Source: Paramacrobiotus richtersi
Taxonomy: Eukaryota; Tardigrada; Eutardigrada; Parachela; Macrobiotidae
Direction: 5' to 3'
Assembly (NCBI GenBank): GCA_034698045.1
Contig: JAQGAU010000315.1
Span: forward strand, 1 to 31,347
Length of the DNA stretch: 31,347 nucleotides
Below, piece after piece: positions 11,938-24,200 of the stretch. Both the position numbers and the translations under genes were made by a program. The first letter of the stretch is position 1; the number at the start of each line of letters is the position of its first letter. The notes under the pieces are model-generated. The model worked only from the letters and a program-made list of their open reading frames with translations, made no database searches and was not told where the DNA came from.

Positions 11938-13118
11938 AATTCATTTCACTGGCGACTCGGTTTTAAAGAAAATGGATATTATTATGCTCAACACATTCTG
12001 CCTCCGGCTTATGAATACAAATTTGACGAAAAGATTATGGTTGGCAGATGACTATACACCATCTGCGAAAGTAATGTTTAATGTCGTGAATGGACCAAAA
12101 TTCCAAATAACGGTTATTTTCACCATTTGATATTCGCTTGTATTCTGTTGCATGAGCAAAACTGGTTGACTTCCTGATGCCCTAACTGTGTCAGAAACAA
12201 CTGAATGTATTTGAAGATCTGTACTTTATTTTATGACCTAGAAAATACTTGACGATGTATTTATTTGAAGATGTATAATCGTCACCATGAAGTTGTGATA
12301 GACCGGTAACCAGCTTCCAAGATCAAAAACGTTAGTCACTGGACTACTTACGATGTTTTTACACGTCGTTATGAATGTCAATACCGTATAGTCCATATAA
12401 TATATCTCTGTTATTTGCGTTTTTTTAGTATTGCAGTTCAAGCATTACTATTATTATACACAGACAACAATAGAAAAAACTTATGTGACTGTAAAGGAGA
12501 GAGCTACCCTAGTGTACACAGGCGATTGACATAGTATGCGTTTAAGGGCGCAGCAACTGATGGTAGCATGCGTACTTGCAAGGTAGCTATACAATGGTGT
12601 GCTGTAATTCCCACTGGCCACTTTCTCTACTGTACAGTTTATTTATATGCATACAGCTATGAAAAATGCCTCCAAAGGAAAAACTGGATGACAGGGTTTT
12701 TCCGGTAGGGCGTCCTTCGATGCCTGCTTCTCGGGAATGCTTGCATTGTTAGTTCTACGATGAATCGTTTAGGGTTAAGGCGGAAGGCAATATTATTTTA
12801 ACTGAATATACAAAAAAATATTATGCATAGTTGTTAGGAATTCCAGACACATTTCAATCAATGACAGCCAGCAGTACATCCCGAGCGATCGTTATCTGGT
12901 TCCAAATATCCAGTATGTTCACACTGTCTTACCATGATCGGCCGTACAAAACATACCACAACTGTCGATTAATCGTTTCCGTCTCCTTACATCTGGAGTA
13001 TTGGCAAATACCTCGTCCGACATCTGTTTCCGGCCGTGTGTCGCGGTAGGCATTAGACATTGATTGGACATGTTATTTCCAACACACAAGCAACAAGCAA
13101 CATCACTTTCATTTAACA
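11938..13118. other. Intergenic region between rGC-B and rGC-C
   Basis: AT-rich DNA with no recognised gene; the small open frames here are short and lack family motifs. No AATAAA is obvious soon after the rGC-B stop and no clear TATA box is seen before rGC-C. The last 60 bp before the rGC-C ATG are A/C-rich (ending in AACAATGG), plausible as leader sequence. Confidence 0.5.
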
Positions 13119-16100
13119 ATGGCCTTTGCACGAGTATTCTTCACACAGATTCTCATTCTGTGTACGTTCTGTACAAAGATCCACGGTTATTTGAATGTAA
13201 CCTTGATGATCTATGGCAGCTGGCCGGCGTTCCTGGTGCAGTCACTGCCCTTTATCGGGCCGGGATTTGATCTGGGTGTGCGCCAAGTGCAAGAGGTCTT
13301 CGCGGATAGCTTTAATTTTTCGCATATTTATGTGTCAAGTAAGAATGTGAAGGACTGTGCGGACAGTGGAGCATACTTTACCGATGTCGTTGATTATTAT
13401 TACCGACATGCGCACGGAAAGACACATACTGAGGGCGCGCAGGAAATACTCATACTTCTTTATGCTGGTGAGTGAATGAGGACATGTAAGGGACGAATAA
13501 AAAATTGGATACACCAAAATGCTTGGTGTTTTACTGGTTGATAGGTTGTGATGATTCACCAATGTTTGCGGAACTAGGAAGAGGTAGAGTTCTAACTATG
13601 AGTTCGATTAGCTGCAATTTAAAACGTGCGCTTATCATTTCTTTTATAACTCGTCATAACGCTCTTGCAGAATGGAATATCGTGGTCGTATCATGGTAAG
13701 TTTTCTGATTGTGTGTGTTATTGTATTTTTCTTTATCCAAATCAGACCACAGCTATTTCCGCGCCCCTCAATAAGTACAAAAATTAGATGCGCATAAAAT
13801 GGTTGAAAATGGCTGGGAGACCGTATTGATCCTAATGCTTATGCCGCGGCCATCTCGAATGCCCTCTCTCCTAAACTAATTTGTTAGCTGTCCTTAAAGC
13901 CTGTTAAAGTTCTTTAAAAATCATTATACTTATTCCAGACCAAAAAAAAATCGATTGTATATTACATGTTCTTCCGTGAAGTGTGAACAAACATACGTCA
14001 ATGTCGCTTGCTTATGACGGATACAGTGTACTAGAATGACACAGAATCTAAAACCTAAGCAGGATCCATCCATAAATTGCTGCCTACTACTGTTTTTCTG
14101 TACTGTAAAGGTCATAGAAAACTTATTCTGATACAGAACATTGAGACTTAATGTGATCAGAAGCGTCATAGCCCAGAACACCCCTTGAAAACTGCCAGAT
14201 CATTTGTCAAACCGCTGAAGAACATTCGCAGATAAATGTAAATTTCGTGGTCGCGAAAAAGTGGTAAAGAACTTTTGTGACACCGTTATTTCTCTCTGAT
14301 ACGTATTCCATCGTTCCCAGCTTCCAACAACACATAGCTGTACCACTAATGAAACTACTGATGTTTCATGTGTATGAAGCCATTTCCGGATTTCTTCCAC
14401 AAATAACCTTGCATTTGTGTTTTTTAAGCGGTACAACATTCTCCAATTTGCGCGATCGAGATCTCTTCCCCACGACCATTGCAGCCGGACCGGTGCAGTA
14501 CGACCTGCATGCATCGGCCATTCTGGATCTGTGCATCCAGTATAACTGGACAACCATCGGCTATGTATACGACCAGACCCAGGCAAACCCGTTCACATTG
14601 ATCGCCTATCAGCGCGTTATCGCTTTTTTTCGTCAACATGCACCACAGATACGCATTAATCCATTCTCCGTTGAGACGCCCAAGCGCTATAAAGAGTATA
14701 ACTTTGATTTGATCCTTAACCGGATTTCAGAAAGTGCACGTGGTAAGCGATACTGAAATTATAAAAAATTGCCATAGAAAAACTTTGGAGTATATACTTA
14801 GTGATGTTTGTATCCACACCGTCTTGGATGACAAGAGAAATTATGGTAAGAAATTGTCGTTTTCTCTACGGTACCATATTGTGAACACTTTCTTGCATAC
14901 GCGCTACAACATGGCAAGCAGTTGGTAACGTGATTCCTTTAATAGATCCGAGCATATTTGCGCAATCAAACCAATGGAGAATATGTAAGCAGCGTGCATG
15001 TCTACTGAGCTGTTGCCACATTTTTATAATTTTATCCTTCTGCTCGTTCGAAGGTCTGGTTTGCAGTGGATCTCAATGAGCATTCAACGGGCGTCACTGC
15101 ATGGCAAAGGTTTGAATCTGACGATGAGGTAACGAGCAATCATGCACTTTATATAGTCTCCTCATTACATAGAAATCCTAACATATCAGCAAATCTCAAA
15201 GTTTATGGTCAAGATATTCTTTAATAATAACAAAAGACACGCGCTTTTATGCACCACATGCTGAGTTGAACCTGTTTGAAATACTGTAGATCGCTAAAGC
15301 TGCATTCGCCGGCATGTTCCAAGTAATCAACTGTTGGGATTACGGCCCTGAAATGGACAAAATGAGGGCATATTGGAAAGAACGCACGAGAATCGATTAT
15401 AACTCTACCTATCCTGGGAAAAATGGTGTAAGATCATGGCATACTAATTTCGCAAGGTGAAACAGCGATTATTGATAACCGTGATCTGTTTCATATAGCC
15501 GAATCAATTCACGATAACGGCGTATGGAGTGGTTCATGTGTTAGCTCAGGTAATCAGGTATCATACTTCTTATTAATTGCAAGTGAACGTCCGTAATATG
15601 CGGTCGAGCATTATATTAGTTTAATTTTGCTGGCGCTGTTTGTAGGGACTTATATTATATTATTTTTTATACGCCAGTTTTATAGTGTGCCAGCTATGGC
15701 TCTTTCACAGTAGTTTTTTATATGCAGAATGACTCGACTTTTCTTCACAATGATAGGCTGTTAACGAAAGCTTGCAGTTCGGAAATGACACAGCCGATGC
15801 CAGGTCTCTTATCAAGCGGATTCAAAGCAAGCAGTTTTTCGTGCCTGCCATGGGGGCATTTCGCATTGATCAGTTCGGCGAACGACAGAACCAAATTTGC
15901 GTCCATAGTTTTGATACCGTTACTGGCCAGTTCGAGGTACGTACGCACAGACGGCAAAAATCTTTTGGTGCACACAACAAGCATATACTGGTTTTTATCT
16001 AGAGAATATTATTCTGTGATGCTACGAACACAAAATTGAAAAGTGTTCCTAATGCTTCCATTACCTGGAGAACTGCCACTGGCGCTCCTCCGCTGAGTGA

Positions 16101-19024
16101 ACCGTGGTGCGGCTTTAGGGGCGATGCTTTACGCTGCCGAAATTCCGGTATAACGCAAAGTTTTGTATCTGCAGCTCATTTCAGCACGGACTAGTTAAAA
16201 CGTGATTGCTTAGGTGAAAGTTCCAGGTTTAGTTTTGGGACAACAATTCCATTCCATTGCTGATTGCCTGAATCATTATGATACTAGTACTCAGTCTGTC
16301 ATGGCTTACTGTCTTGTTCTATAGGTGATATTCCGATAATCGGTGGTGTCCTAGGAGCAGCCGCAACCGCTTTGCTTATTACGCTGGGTGCGGCGTTCCA
16401 CCTGTACGCTACCATTATGACCCGATTTTTACGATTGCTCAACAAAGCTGAAAAGCGCTGTATGTTTACAGAAAACGGAAAGATCAGAAAAATCACGACC
16501 TCTGGTGGAAAATGCCGTCCGAACAAGTCACCTTTCTGGTAAACTTAAAGAGTCGACTGCTTTATAAAGTTTACAAAGAACAAGCGTGGTTTATTCCCAG
16601 GCGCTGTCTAATCCAACGGATAACCACGGAACGCCGAAGACCACACAATGTCATGGAGTAGGTATTTTGGTTGGACAGGAGCGAACTGTTTGGGTCCATA
16701 ACTACGGCCGATTGCCGGGTTCACCGTTTCCGGATCAGAATGCGAGCCATGTTCTGCGAAAAGTAAACGTAGCACACATGCACATTGATTTTGTCAAAAG
16801 ATTCTGATTCTGATTTGATCGTAGCTTCGTAGGTTTTTCCATCCTAACATCAGCCAGCTGATTGGCATTATACCAACCGTGCAGCATCTGCTGCTTATCA
16901 GCGAATATGCTGAAAAAGGAAGTCTGGAGGATGCCCTGCAAGCAAGCGCTCTCCGGGACTGGGAACTGGGTAGCAGTCTATCATTTGACATTGTCGAAGT
17001 ATGCAAGTCACCGGCATAAGCTGTGCAGACAAACAGTCACTGTATACTTCTATGTTAAGTTTTTTAATTGGTAATTAAAACTGTATTTACAAGGGATTGT
17101 TTGCCATTCATCATTCCGCTTTAAAGAGACACGGGCATTTATCGTTAGCCAAATGCTTAGTGAGCAATCGGTTCGTGTTGAAAATTGCGGGATTAGGATA
17201 CAAGGACATTCTTTTGAATATTACTGACGACAGTCGAGAGCCCGAAACTAACACGAGCAAATCATTGCGCACTGCACCTGAACTTCGAAATGTTGCGAAT
17301 ACAGAATGGAACACTTTAGCTTCATCCGCCAGCGATATTCACACATTTGGCAGTATCGTGGATTTTCTTCTGCCAGAACACATTTTCAGTGAACTGGACG
17401 AGGATTACAGAGATGATTCACATAAAGGTCTGCCAACGAAACTTTTTTCCGTAACTTCCACAAAATGTAATGCATGTGTTTTAGGCGTTTCCATTAGGAA
17501 AGCTACCATTTTCAAGGATTTCCAAGCTATGCTAATCAAGTGCCGCAGTAGTGACCCCGCGCAGCGACCTACCATTGGTGTCATAAGGAACCTGTGCCAA
17601 AATAGCTTCGGCATCGATAAGCGCAGTTTTACCGAAAAAATACTTTCAAGACTGCAGAGATATGCTATGCAGCTGGAGAATGCTGTTTCTGATCGAACTG
17701 AAGAGCTGCAAAAGGAGATTCAATCGAATGAGGGTTTGCTATTTGAGTTACTACCAAGGTTCGTCTATTAAACTAAATTGCAGCGCCGACACTTCTGCCA
17801 CTGTATCGTTGGCGCATGGTGCCAACTTTCCAGTCTCTTATAGCAAATCGATTTGTAGGCAAATTGTCCTTCGACTCAAGAAAGAAACCACGATTGAGCC
17901 AGAGCATTTCCAGTGCATTTCATTGCTATTTTCCTACACAATCGGTTTCAACGAGTTTGTAATCCGGAATTCCAACTCGCCATTGGCCGTTGTGCAGTTT
18001 TTGGATCAGATGTTCTTATCGTTTGATGGTGTGGTTAGCTTATATGATGTATACAAAGTGGAAACCATCAGCGACAGTTGTATGGTAATACTTACAATCT
18101 GTAGAGTAAAGGTCACATTGGGGTCACTATTATCAAACTGCGTGTTGTCTGTTTGGAATCAGGTGGTAAGTGGCCTTCCGGAACGCAACGGTGATCGACA
18201 TGCTAAGGAGATCTGCTTGTGTGCCCTGGGCTTCCGAGAGACATTTCGAAATATGGGCAAATCGTTTAATTTGGCGCTAAAGATAGGAATAAATACAGGT
18301 ACGTAGATTACTGTATTAACATTAGCATAGACGTCAAAACATTGCTCTTTAAACAATTGAGCCTACCAACACGCCAGTAACCGTAGCTTCCAGCTGATAA
18401 ATGGCCTCAGGACTATTATTCTGAAATGTATGCGGCTGATTAATCGATACTGTTCACTTGTAGGGCCCTGCGTAACGGCAATTACGGGAAGGATCAGACC
18501 GCGATACTGCCTGTGCGTTTTATAAGTATACCGACTTGTGCTTGTACTTGAAAATCTACAACTTTGATACCACCTATTGATCAGCTGACTGTTCAATCTG
18601 ACTTAAGTATTTCCATAGTTTTGGGGATACTGTCAACACGGCATCTCGTGTTGCTTCGCATAACACCGAGTGGGCCATACAGATCACTACTTCAACCAAG
18701 CAGTTGGTTCACGATACGAGTATTTTGACCGAATACCGCGGTAAAGTTCTGTTGAAGGTGGGGTATGCCAGTTACTGTTGTGGGTGACGTGTTGGGAGTT
18801 GTAACCGTCGACGTCTATTAGACCGAACTCATCAAGCACACAGAATGATAGTTAATGAAGAATGCAAGCAAAGTATATGACATTGTATAAATGGTGCTAG
18901 TATTACCAGTAAAGCTAGCAGATGGCAAAAATAATATCTCTTATATGAAACAATTTTCAACAGCTTTTCTTACGTTTTACTCTTGCAGGGTAAAGGAGAG
19001 TGGGATATCTATTGTTTGCTCTAA
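13119..19024 (+). CDS. Receptor guanylate cyclase-like protein rGC-C (1024 aa)
   Basis: Second gene of the tandem trio, 22 exons: 13119-13467, 13545-13583, 13671-13695, 14429-14742, 14802-14845, 14946-14984, 15054-15128, 15290-15427, 15499-15549, 15757-15936, 16003-16147, 16325-16403, 16472-16538, 16601-16762, 16825-16998, 17094-17427, 17485-17758, 17859-18084, 18163-18298, 18464-18512, 18619-18757, 18989-19024. The joined frame is 3075 nt. The start is chosen because ATG 13119 begins a hydrophobic signal peptide (about 1-22), followed by the NVTLMIYG motif shared with the paralogs. Ectodomain to about 466, membrane span 467-492, kinase homology domain (HGHLSLAKCLV, GLGYKDIL) and dimerisation helix to about 829, then cyclase domain. 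The first metal Asp is Tyr (FSYTIGF, codon 17935-17937, residue 856); the second is kept (ISDSCM); base-recognition Glu and Cys are kept. The segment normally read as GPVCAGVVG is GPCVTAITG here, a further departure from the active consensus. Most ectodomain exons are the same length as in rGC-B and rGC-D. Likely a plasma-membrane receptor; ligand unknown. Confidence 0.88.
17428..17484 (+). other. 57-bp in-frame intron in the rGC-C kinase homology domain
   Basis: Same position, phase and length as the rGC-B intron at 10240-10296. It has a GTCTGC donor and a GTTTTAG acceptor, and is stop-free in the coding frame, so spliced and retained transcripts would both encode full-length proteins differing by 19 residues. 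Confidence 0.75.
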
Positions 19025-20818
19025 AGACATCCTGTATTTCCTTAATGATTCGCATATTCATAACGAACCGGATTTCCTGAAACGGACTGCATGAGGACTT
19101 GTCTGCATCGAAAACTTACATAGCTTGGTTATAAAATGGTCGATAGGACTGTAGCTGATGCCCCACTTTTCGACCGGTCACTTTATGATTTGCAGTATGT
19201 ACTGCGCAATTTCAACTGGAGGCTCATCGAGCTACGAACCTGTTTAACATGCTGAAATCAAGCGACGGGCGTTTCCCAGGTGCTGCGTGTTGTGTTGCGT
19301 CATTTTCAGAAAAAGACAACATACATATGTAGACAATTCGCAGCTTGATGGATATTTTTGTTACTGCGCTGCGCAAAAATCAGCAGCGCGCGTAGGTGAC
19401 CTATACGCGTGTCAGGCGCCACAAGAGCAATGATTTCTTGCAAAACACTGAAAACAGAAGACAGATATTCAAAAAACAGAAGATACATAACGCCGGGAAT
19501 TTGGAACCACCAGGCATGCATCAGGACTTTGGAACTAACTTGTAAACTGCTAAAGCTTTTTAGTCAGGAAACTTGTCCTCAATGGCCTGAATGTTTTGTT
19601 TGCAGTTGCCCATCTTTATTCCGACTTTAATACTTTTTGCTATTCCTTGCCTGTGTTAGCGCTATGCTTGGGTGGTTGGGTTGTTGCTGGTTTCGATTCG
19701 AATCATTCGATTAAAAGTTGAGAGTCAGGCTGTGTAAGCTTTGTACAGCTGTTCCTCTACGTTTTGATGTAACCCACAGCAAGGTATGATTGCCTTACGT
19801 GAGCAGAAGCATAGAAAATAAACGTCTGTAAAGTACACTCGTTGTTCCGACATCTCTGGTTGATCGTTGATCGACGAACTTGTCGTTAAATTTTATGAAT
19901 TTAGTATATGAGCCCATCATGCAGCAGAGTGGGGCCCTTCATTTCTTAAAGGACACTTTTCGAGGAACAATAATACAAGCCAAAAAAAGCAAACGTACGG
20001 CTGTAGTTTTTTGAGATCCCCGTTTGTCAACGAAAACCGAGACGCAAGAATGACAGATTTTGTCTGGAGAAAAGTGGTCGATAATCAGACATGTTGAACT
20101 GGGAATGAGAGTGACTGCCATCGTGTTTTGCTCTGCGAAGATGATCTATTAAAAAAAGCAATGTCGACCTAAGTTTTCCTTGAATCTTAATTATACAAGG
20201 TACATGCATCTCGTCTTTCCGTATCGTGTTTTTGTGGACAACATTCTAATTGACAGGCAGTGGAAACCGCGCACGGGTAGACGATAGTGCTTTTCTAGAT
20301 GTGAACAAAGAAGTTTTCAGACTGTCACCAGTGTCATTGCAAATGTGTCAATGTGTCCATAGTAAGGATTGAAACTATCAGATATCGTGCTACGCAAACA
20401 TGCTGCATCCACTGAATCATCCAGGCAAAAGGCGCACTGCGAAGAGCTTGCGTTCAGACGAACCAAACCTGTTACCTGTCTTGGTCTGCACTGCATTTTC
20501 TATAAGGTCTTACTCTGCGTGTACAGCCTACATATGATTATGAAACGCAAACCTTTCAACTGTTCGGTGTCTTTGATTATCTTTGAACATTTGGGCTCAG
20601 CACCAGCCGGCGAATACCACGTCTGAAAGTCTGAAGCCATCCCAATCAACACACATCGAGGTGGTTTGGATACTCTGGTTAATTATTTCGGGTTCAGGGC
20701 GATACCGGGAAGCCTTCCAGTAGAAGTAACACTGTAAACCATTTGACGATTCACTGACGAATCGAAATCCGCTTGGATTTTACGGGCCGTTATATCTAAT
20801 GTCAGTTAGACATGTTAT

Positions 20819-20866
20819 TATTCCCGAGATGGTACGAATTCTAGAGTTCGAATCTTGTCGGGAATA
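20819..20866. repeat. 48-bp interrupted palindrome
   Basis: The outer arms TATTCCCGA and TCGGGAATA are perfect 9-bp complements. A second near-perfect palindrome sits exactly at the centre (CGAATTCTAGAGTTCG, one mismatched pair). The 7-bp stretches between do not pair. It could form a cruciform or bind a dimeric factor. It ends 17 bp before a TATAAA sequence and about 375 bp before the rGC-D start codon. Confidence 0.6.
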
Positions 20867-20883
20867 GTTATGTAGGCAAACGA

Positions 20884-20889
20884 TATAAA
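20884..20889 (+). promoter_or_regulatory. Candidate TATA box upstream of rGC-D
   Basis: TATAAA on the + strand, 351 bp before the chosen rGC-D ATG and 17 bp after the 48-bp palindrome. If it works, transcription would start near 20915 and the leader would be about 325 nt. The hexamer alone is weak evidence in AT-rich DNA. Confidence 0.25.
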
Positions 20890-21239
20890 TGCGCAGGGGC
20901 CAGACGCAACGGTCGTAACTAAGCGGATGTCGATACTCGTACATCGCATGGTATGGAATATTGGCTTTTCTGGGAGACTGTCAGTGCCGCAGACTAGGAA
21001 CTGGCGCATCTAGCCTGGATATCCGCTGTGGCGATCGTTATTATTCGATAATTATATCGACCTATTCTGATTCCTCTGACAGTTTCGTATGAGCGTTTAC
21101 AGCTGTATGGATGCAGTAACCCTGCAACAGTCGAGTAATCCTTTCGACATCCCTAAATGTGGTACTATCCGCTGATTATTGCAAGTCGCACCGCTGTGAT
21201 TTATTGTACACCGCATTAGAAATACCACTTACGCGCGTA

Positions 21240-24200
21240 ATGCTCATCCACTGTCTGATTCTGTACACCTGCTGTACAGTAACATTTTGCATTTTTAATG
21301 TGACTTTAATGATCTATGGCGTTTGGCCGCCGTACTTAGTACAATCGCTTCCCTTTATTGGACCAGGATTTGACATGGCCGTCCAGCAAGTGCGCGATAT
21401 TTATGGGCATACCTTTGGTCTAACGCATATTTATGTGTCCAGTAAGAATGTCAAGGACTGTGTGGACAGCGGCGCGTACTTTACTGATGTGGTCGAATAC
21501 TACTACCGGCACGGGAACAACCGTCGGAAGAGTGCCAACGAGCAGGAAGTACTCATACTTATTTATGCCGGTAATCCTTCCGTTACGATACTAAAACACC
21601 GAAGTGTCAAAAATGCAGCGCGATACTGGTTGACAGGTTGTGATAATTCACCGATGTTTGCGGAATTAGGAAGAGGTACGCTAGCATTTATAAGTGCTAG
21701 TGAATTAAGCATTGGGGCACTATGTTTGTTTCTTCATATGAATACGAACTTAAATTTATGTTTGATTTTTCTTTAGAATGGAATATCGTTGTTGTATCTT
21801 GGTAAGCTGCTTCACTTGTCGCATTTTATGGTCAATTTGCTGAATACCCAAACTAACGTGTACTCACGTTTATGTTGGTATCAGCCTATCAGGGTAAGAT
21901 GGAAATAACGTTTTCCGCATCGCTAAACGCTTCAGCCGTAATCGGACAGTTTCTGATAATCACTTGTCATGAATATAAGTTTACTTGTTTACTTTGAACG
22001 CCTTGCGGTCACCCCGAAAAACTGAGCTAAAAGAACGTCGCCTCTCAACTGGATCTTTAAGAGGTTTACAAAATCTATGCCAGTACCATAATATGGCATA
22101 TTAAACAGTCTATATGTAGCCTGGTTTGATTGCGTTTTGTTTTACTGTCAGCAGTCCACACTATTACATTTATTTAAATTCCCGATCATCTGTGTGTTTT
22201 CCATTATATACCTCTCAAAACGTTTTATAATCTGATGAGCTGTTTTGATAATCTTTATCTCCAATGTAGTGAAAATAGCGTAAAGATTTCTTGGTATCGA
22301 CTGGAATTCCCACAAAGTCTCCAATAACATGCAATCAATTGTGCACGATTGGCTATATTTCATTTTAACATTCACGTCGTTCACACGTTCTCAATGCTAA
22401 ATACCTGGTAACTGGCAGAGTCGTAAAACCAACGTTTAACCAATACTTCGAAGTATGGGTTATTACTACTGCTGTTGTCTTCGGGATTTAATTTCTACGA
22501 CGTGCCCAAATGTGGCAGTACATACAGTATGCATTACGGTGTATGTACTGTGCATTTGCGTGGAGTAACTTACTGCACAGCTTTTTTTAAGCGGTACAAC
22601 CTATTCAAATCTGCGCGACCGGGATCGTTTCCCCACGACCATTGCAGGCGGACCGGTACAGTACAATTTGCACGCATCGGCCATTCTGGATCTATGTATC
22701 CGCTACAACTGGACGATCATCGGCTACGTCTACAATTTGTCCCAGTTAAATCCCTTTCACGTACGCTCCTATCTGCGCGTCAGCGCCTTCTTCCGGCTTC
22801 ATGCACCCCATATTCGCATCAACCCCTTCTCCGTAGAGGATCCCATCCGTTACCACGAGATTCATTCTGATCTGCTCCTTGACCGAATTTCCACGAGTTC
22901 GCGCGGTAGGTGACACTACATGCTGTAGGTACTAATCGACATGCCAATCAAAAATCTCTAGTATATTCGTAACTCGTTTTTGCATAGTCATATTTCTGTC
23001 CGCGCCGCCTTGGTTGACAAGAGAGATTATGGTAGGAAAATTTCAGCGTGTTGCTACACCCCTTCTGCATACTGCTGAGTAGACGGGACCGTTGACAATG
23101 TGGCCATTGTCTTTCTAGATCCGAGCGCATCTGCGCAATCAAACCAGTGGAGAGTATGTAAGGAGGGCGTCACTGTCTGCGATCATCGGCCATATTTGTC
23201 GCTCATTGTTCTGTTGTCTTATCTGTCAAGGTCTGGTTTGCAGTGGATCTCAATGAGCACTCTGAAGGACTGACAACATGGCGTATGTTCGAAGCTGACG
23301 ACCAGGTGACACACAAGTCTGACAGCTTGTATCCTTACTATCGTTACAGTGTTATTACGAAGCTATCACGGTACTTGGTGACCATTGTAACTTGTTATAA
23401 GCACGTATAAACAAACTGTAACGAAAGTGGGTGTTTATATATGCAGATTATATCAAGATAGAGTACGAATGTAAGTACGTACACGACAGTATGCAAATTT
23501 AGTCAAAGCTGAACATTGAACAGGTCGCGAAAGCTGCATTTATCGGCATGTTCCAAGTAATCAATTGCTGGGATTACGGCCCTCAGATAGACGAAATGCG
23601 CACATACTGGAAAGAACGTACGCGGATCGATTATAACTCAACCTATTCTGGGAAAAATGCTGTAAGGTCACCACCTGGTACGAGTCGTAGCAACTGGTAA
23701 ATCGATGAAACACGCGCTGTTGATTATAAAGTGCGTTATGGCCCTATGGTGGAAGGTTTCGTGGGGCTCAGACTGGAAACTTTTATGTAAATAAGACACC
23801 ATCGCATGGAAAACTTGAGGTTAGAAAATTTTACTCAAGTGAATGCGCTCAAAAGAACAGGAAAGAACCTAAAACACAATTCAGAAACATGTCATTTGAA
23901 CTTGTACAACTTTTGCAAAGAGTTAACGATTATCTCCCACCAAGATTTCACCAAAGGGCATACGATAATAGTCATCAAGTGCAAAACGAAGGTTTTCAAT
24001 AACATCGATTTACTAGCCGTTACGACGTTCGTCCTACCGTGGAATTGATTCTTCCTTACCATGTTTGCTTGCACAGCCAAATGAATTCACGATTACGGCA
24101 TATGGAATGGTTCATGTACTAGCTCAGGTAATGAATTACACCGTTGTTTACAAAATTTTGATGTTTTTGTGATCGATACGAAGAAATTACTTGTTTACAA

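Larger units (their letters stand above)
19025..21239. other. Intergenic region between rGC-C and rGC-D
   Basis: The longest gene-free stretch, about 2.2 kb, with no recognised coding or RNA gene. It contains an AATAAA at 19817 (far from the rGC-C stop, so of doubtful use), a small interrupted palindrome near 19391-19412 (CGCGTAGG facing CCTATACGCG), the 48-bp palindrome at 20819-20866 and a TATAAA at 20884. Confidence 0.5.

Noticed and set aside
16404-16471. Continuous reading through the rGC-C membrane-span/KHD junction
   Set aside because: Although open for many codons, the phase-2 junction CT|A with GTACGC donor and TTTACAG acceptor matches the equivalent introns in rGC-B and rGC-D and restores the KRKDQK to WWK alignment.
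20840-20866. GTTCGAATC resembles a tRNA T-loop
   Set aside because: The supposed T-stem does not pair, and the paired outer arms span only 48 nt, too short for a tRNA; no anticodon arm is visible.
21159-21239. Upstream in-frame ATG for rGC-D
   Set aside because: It would place about 27 polar residues before the hydrophobic segment and spoil the signal peptide that starts cleanly at 21240, as in the paralogs.
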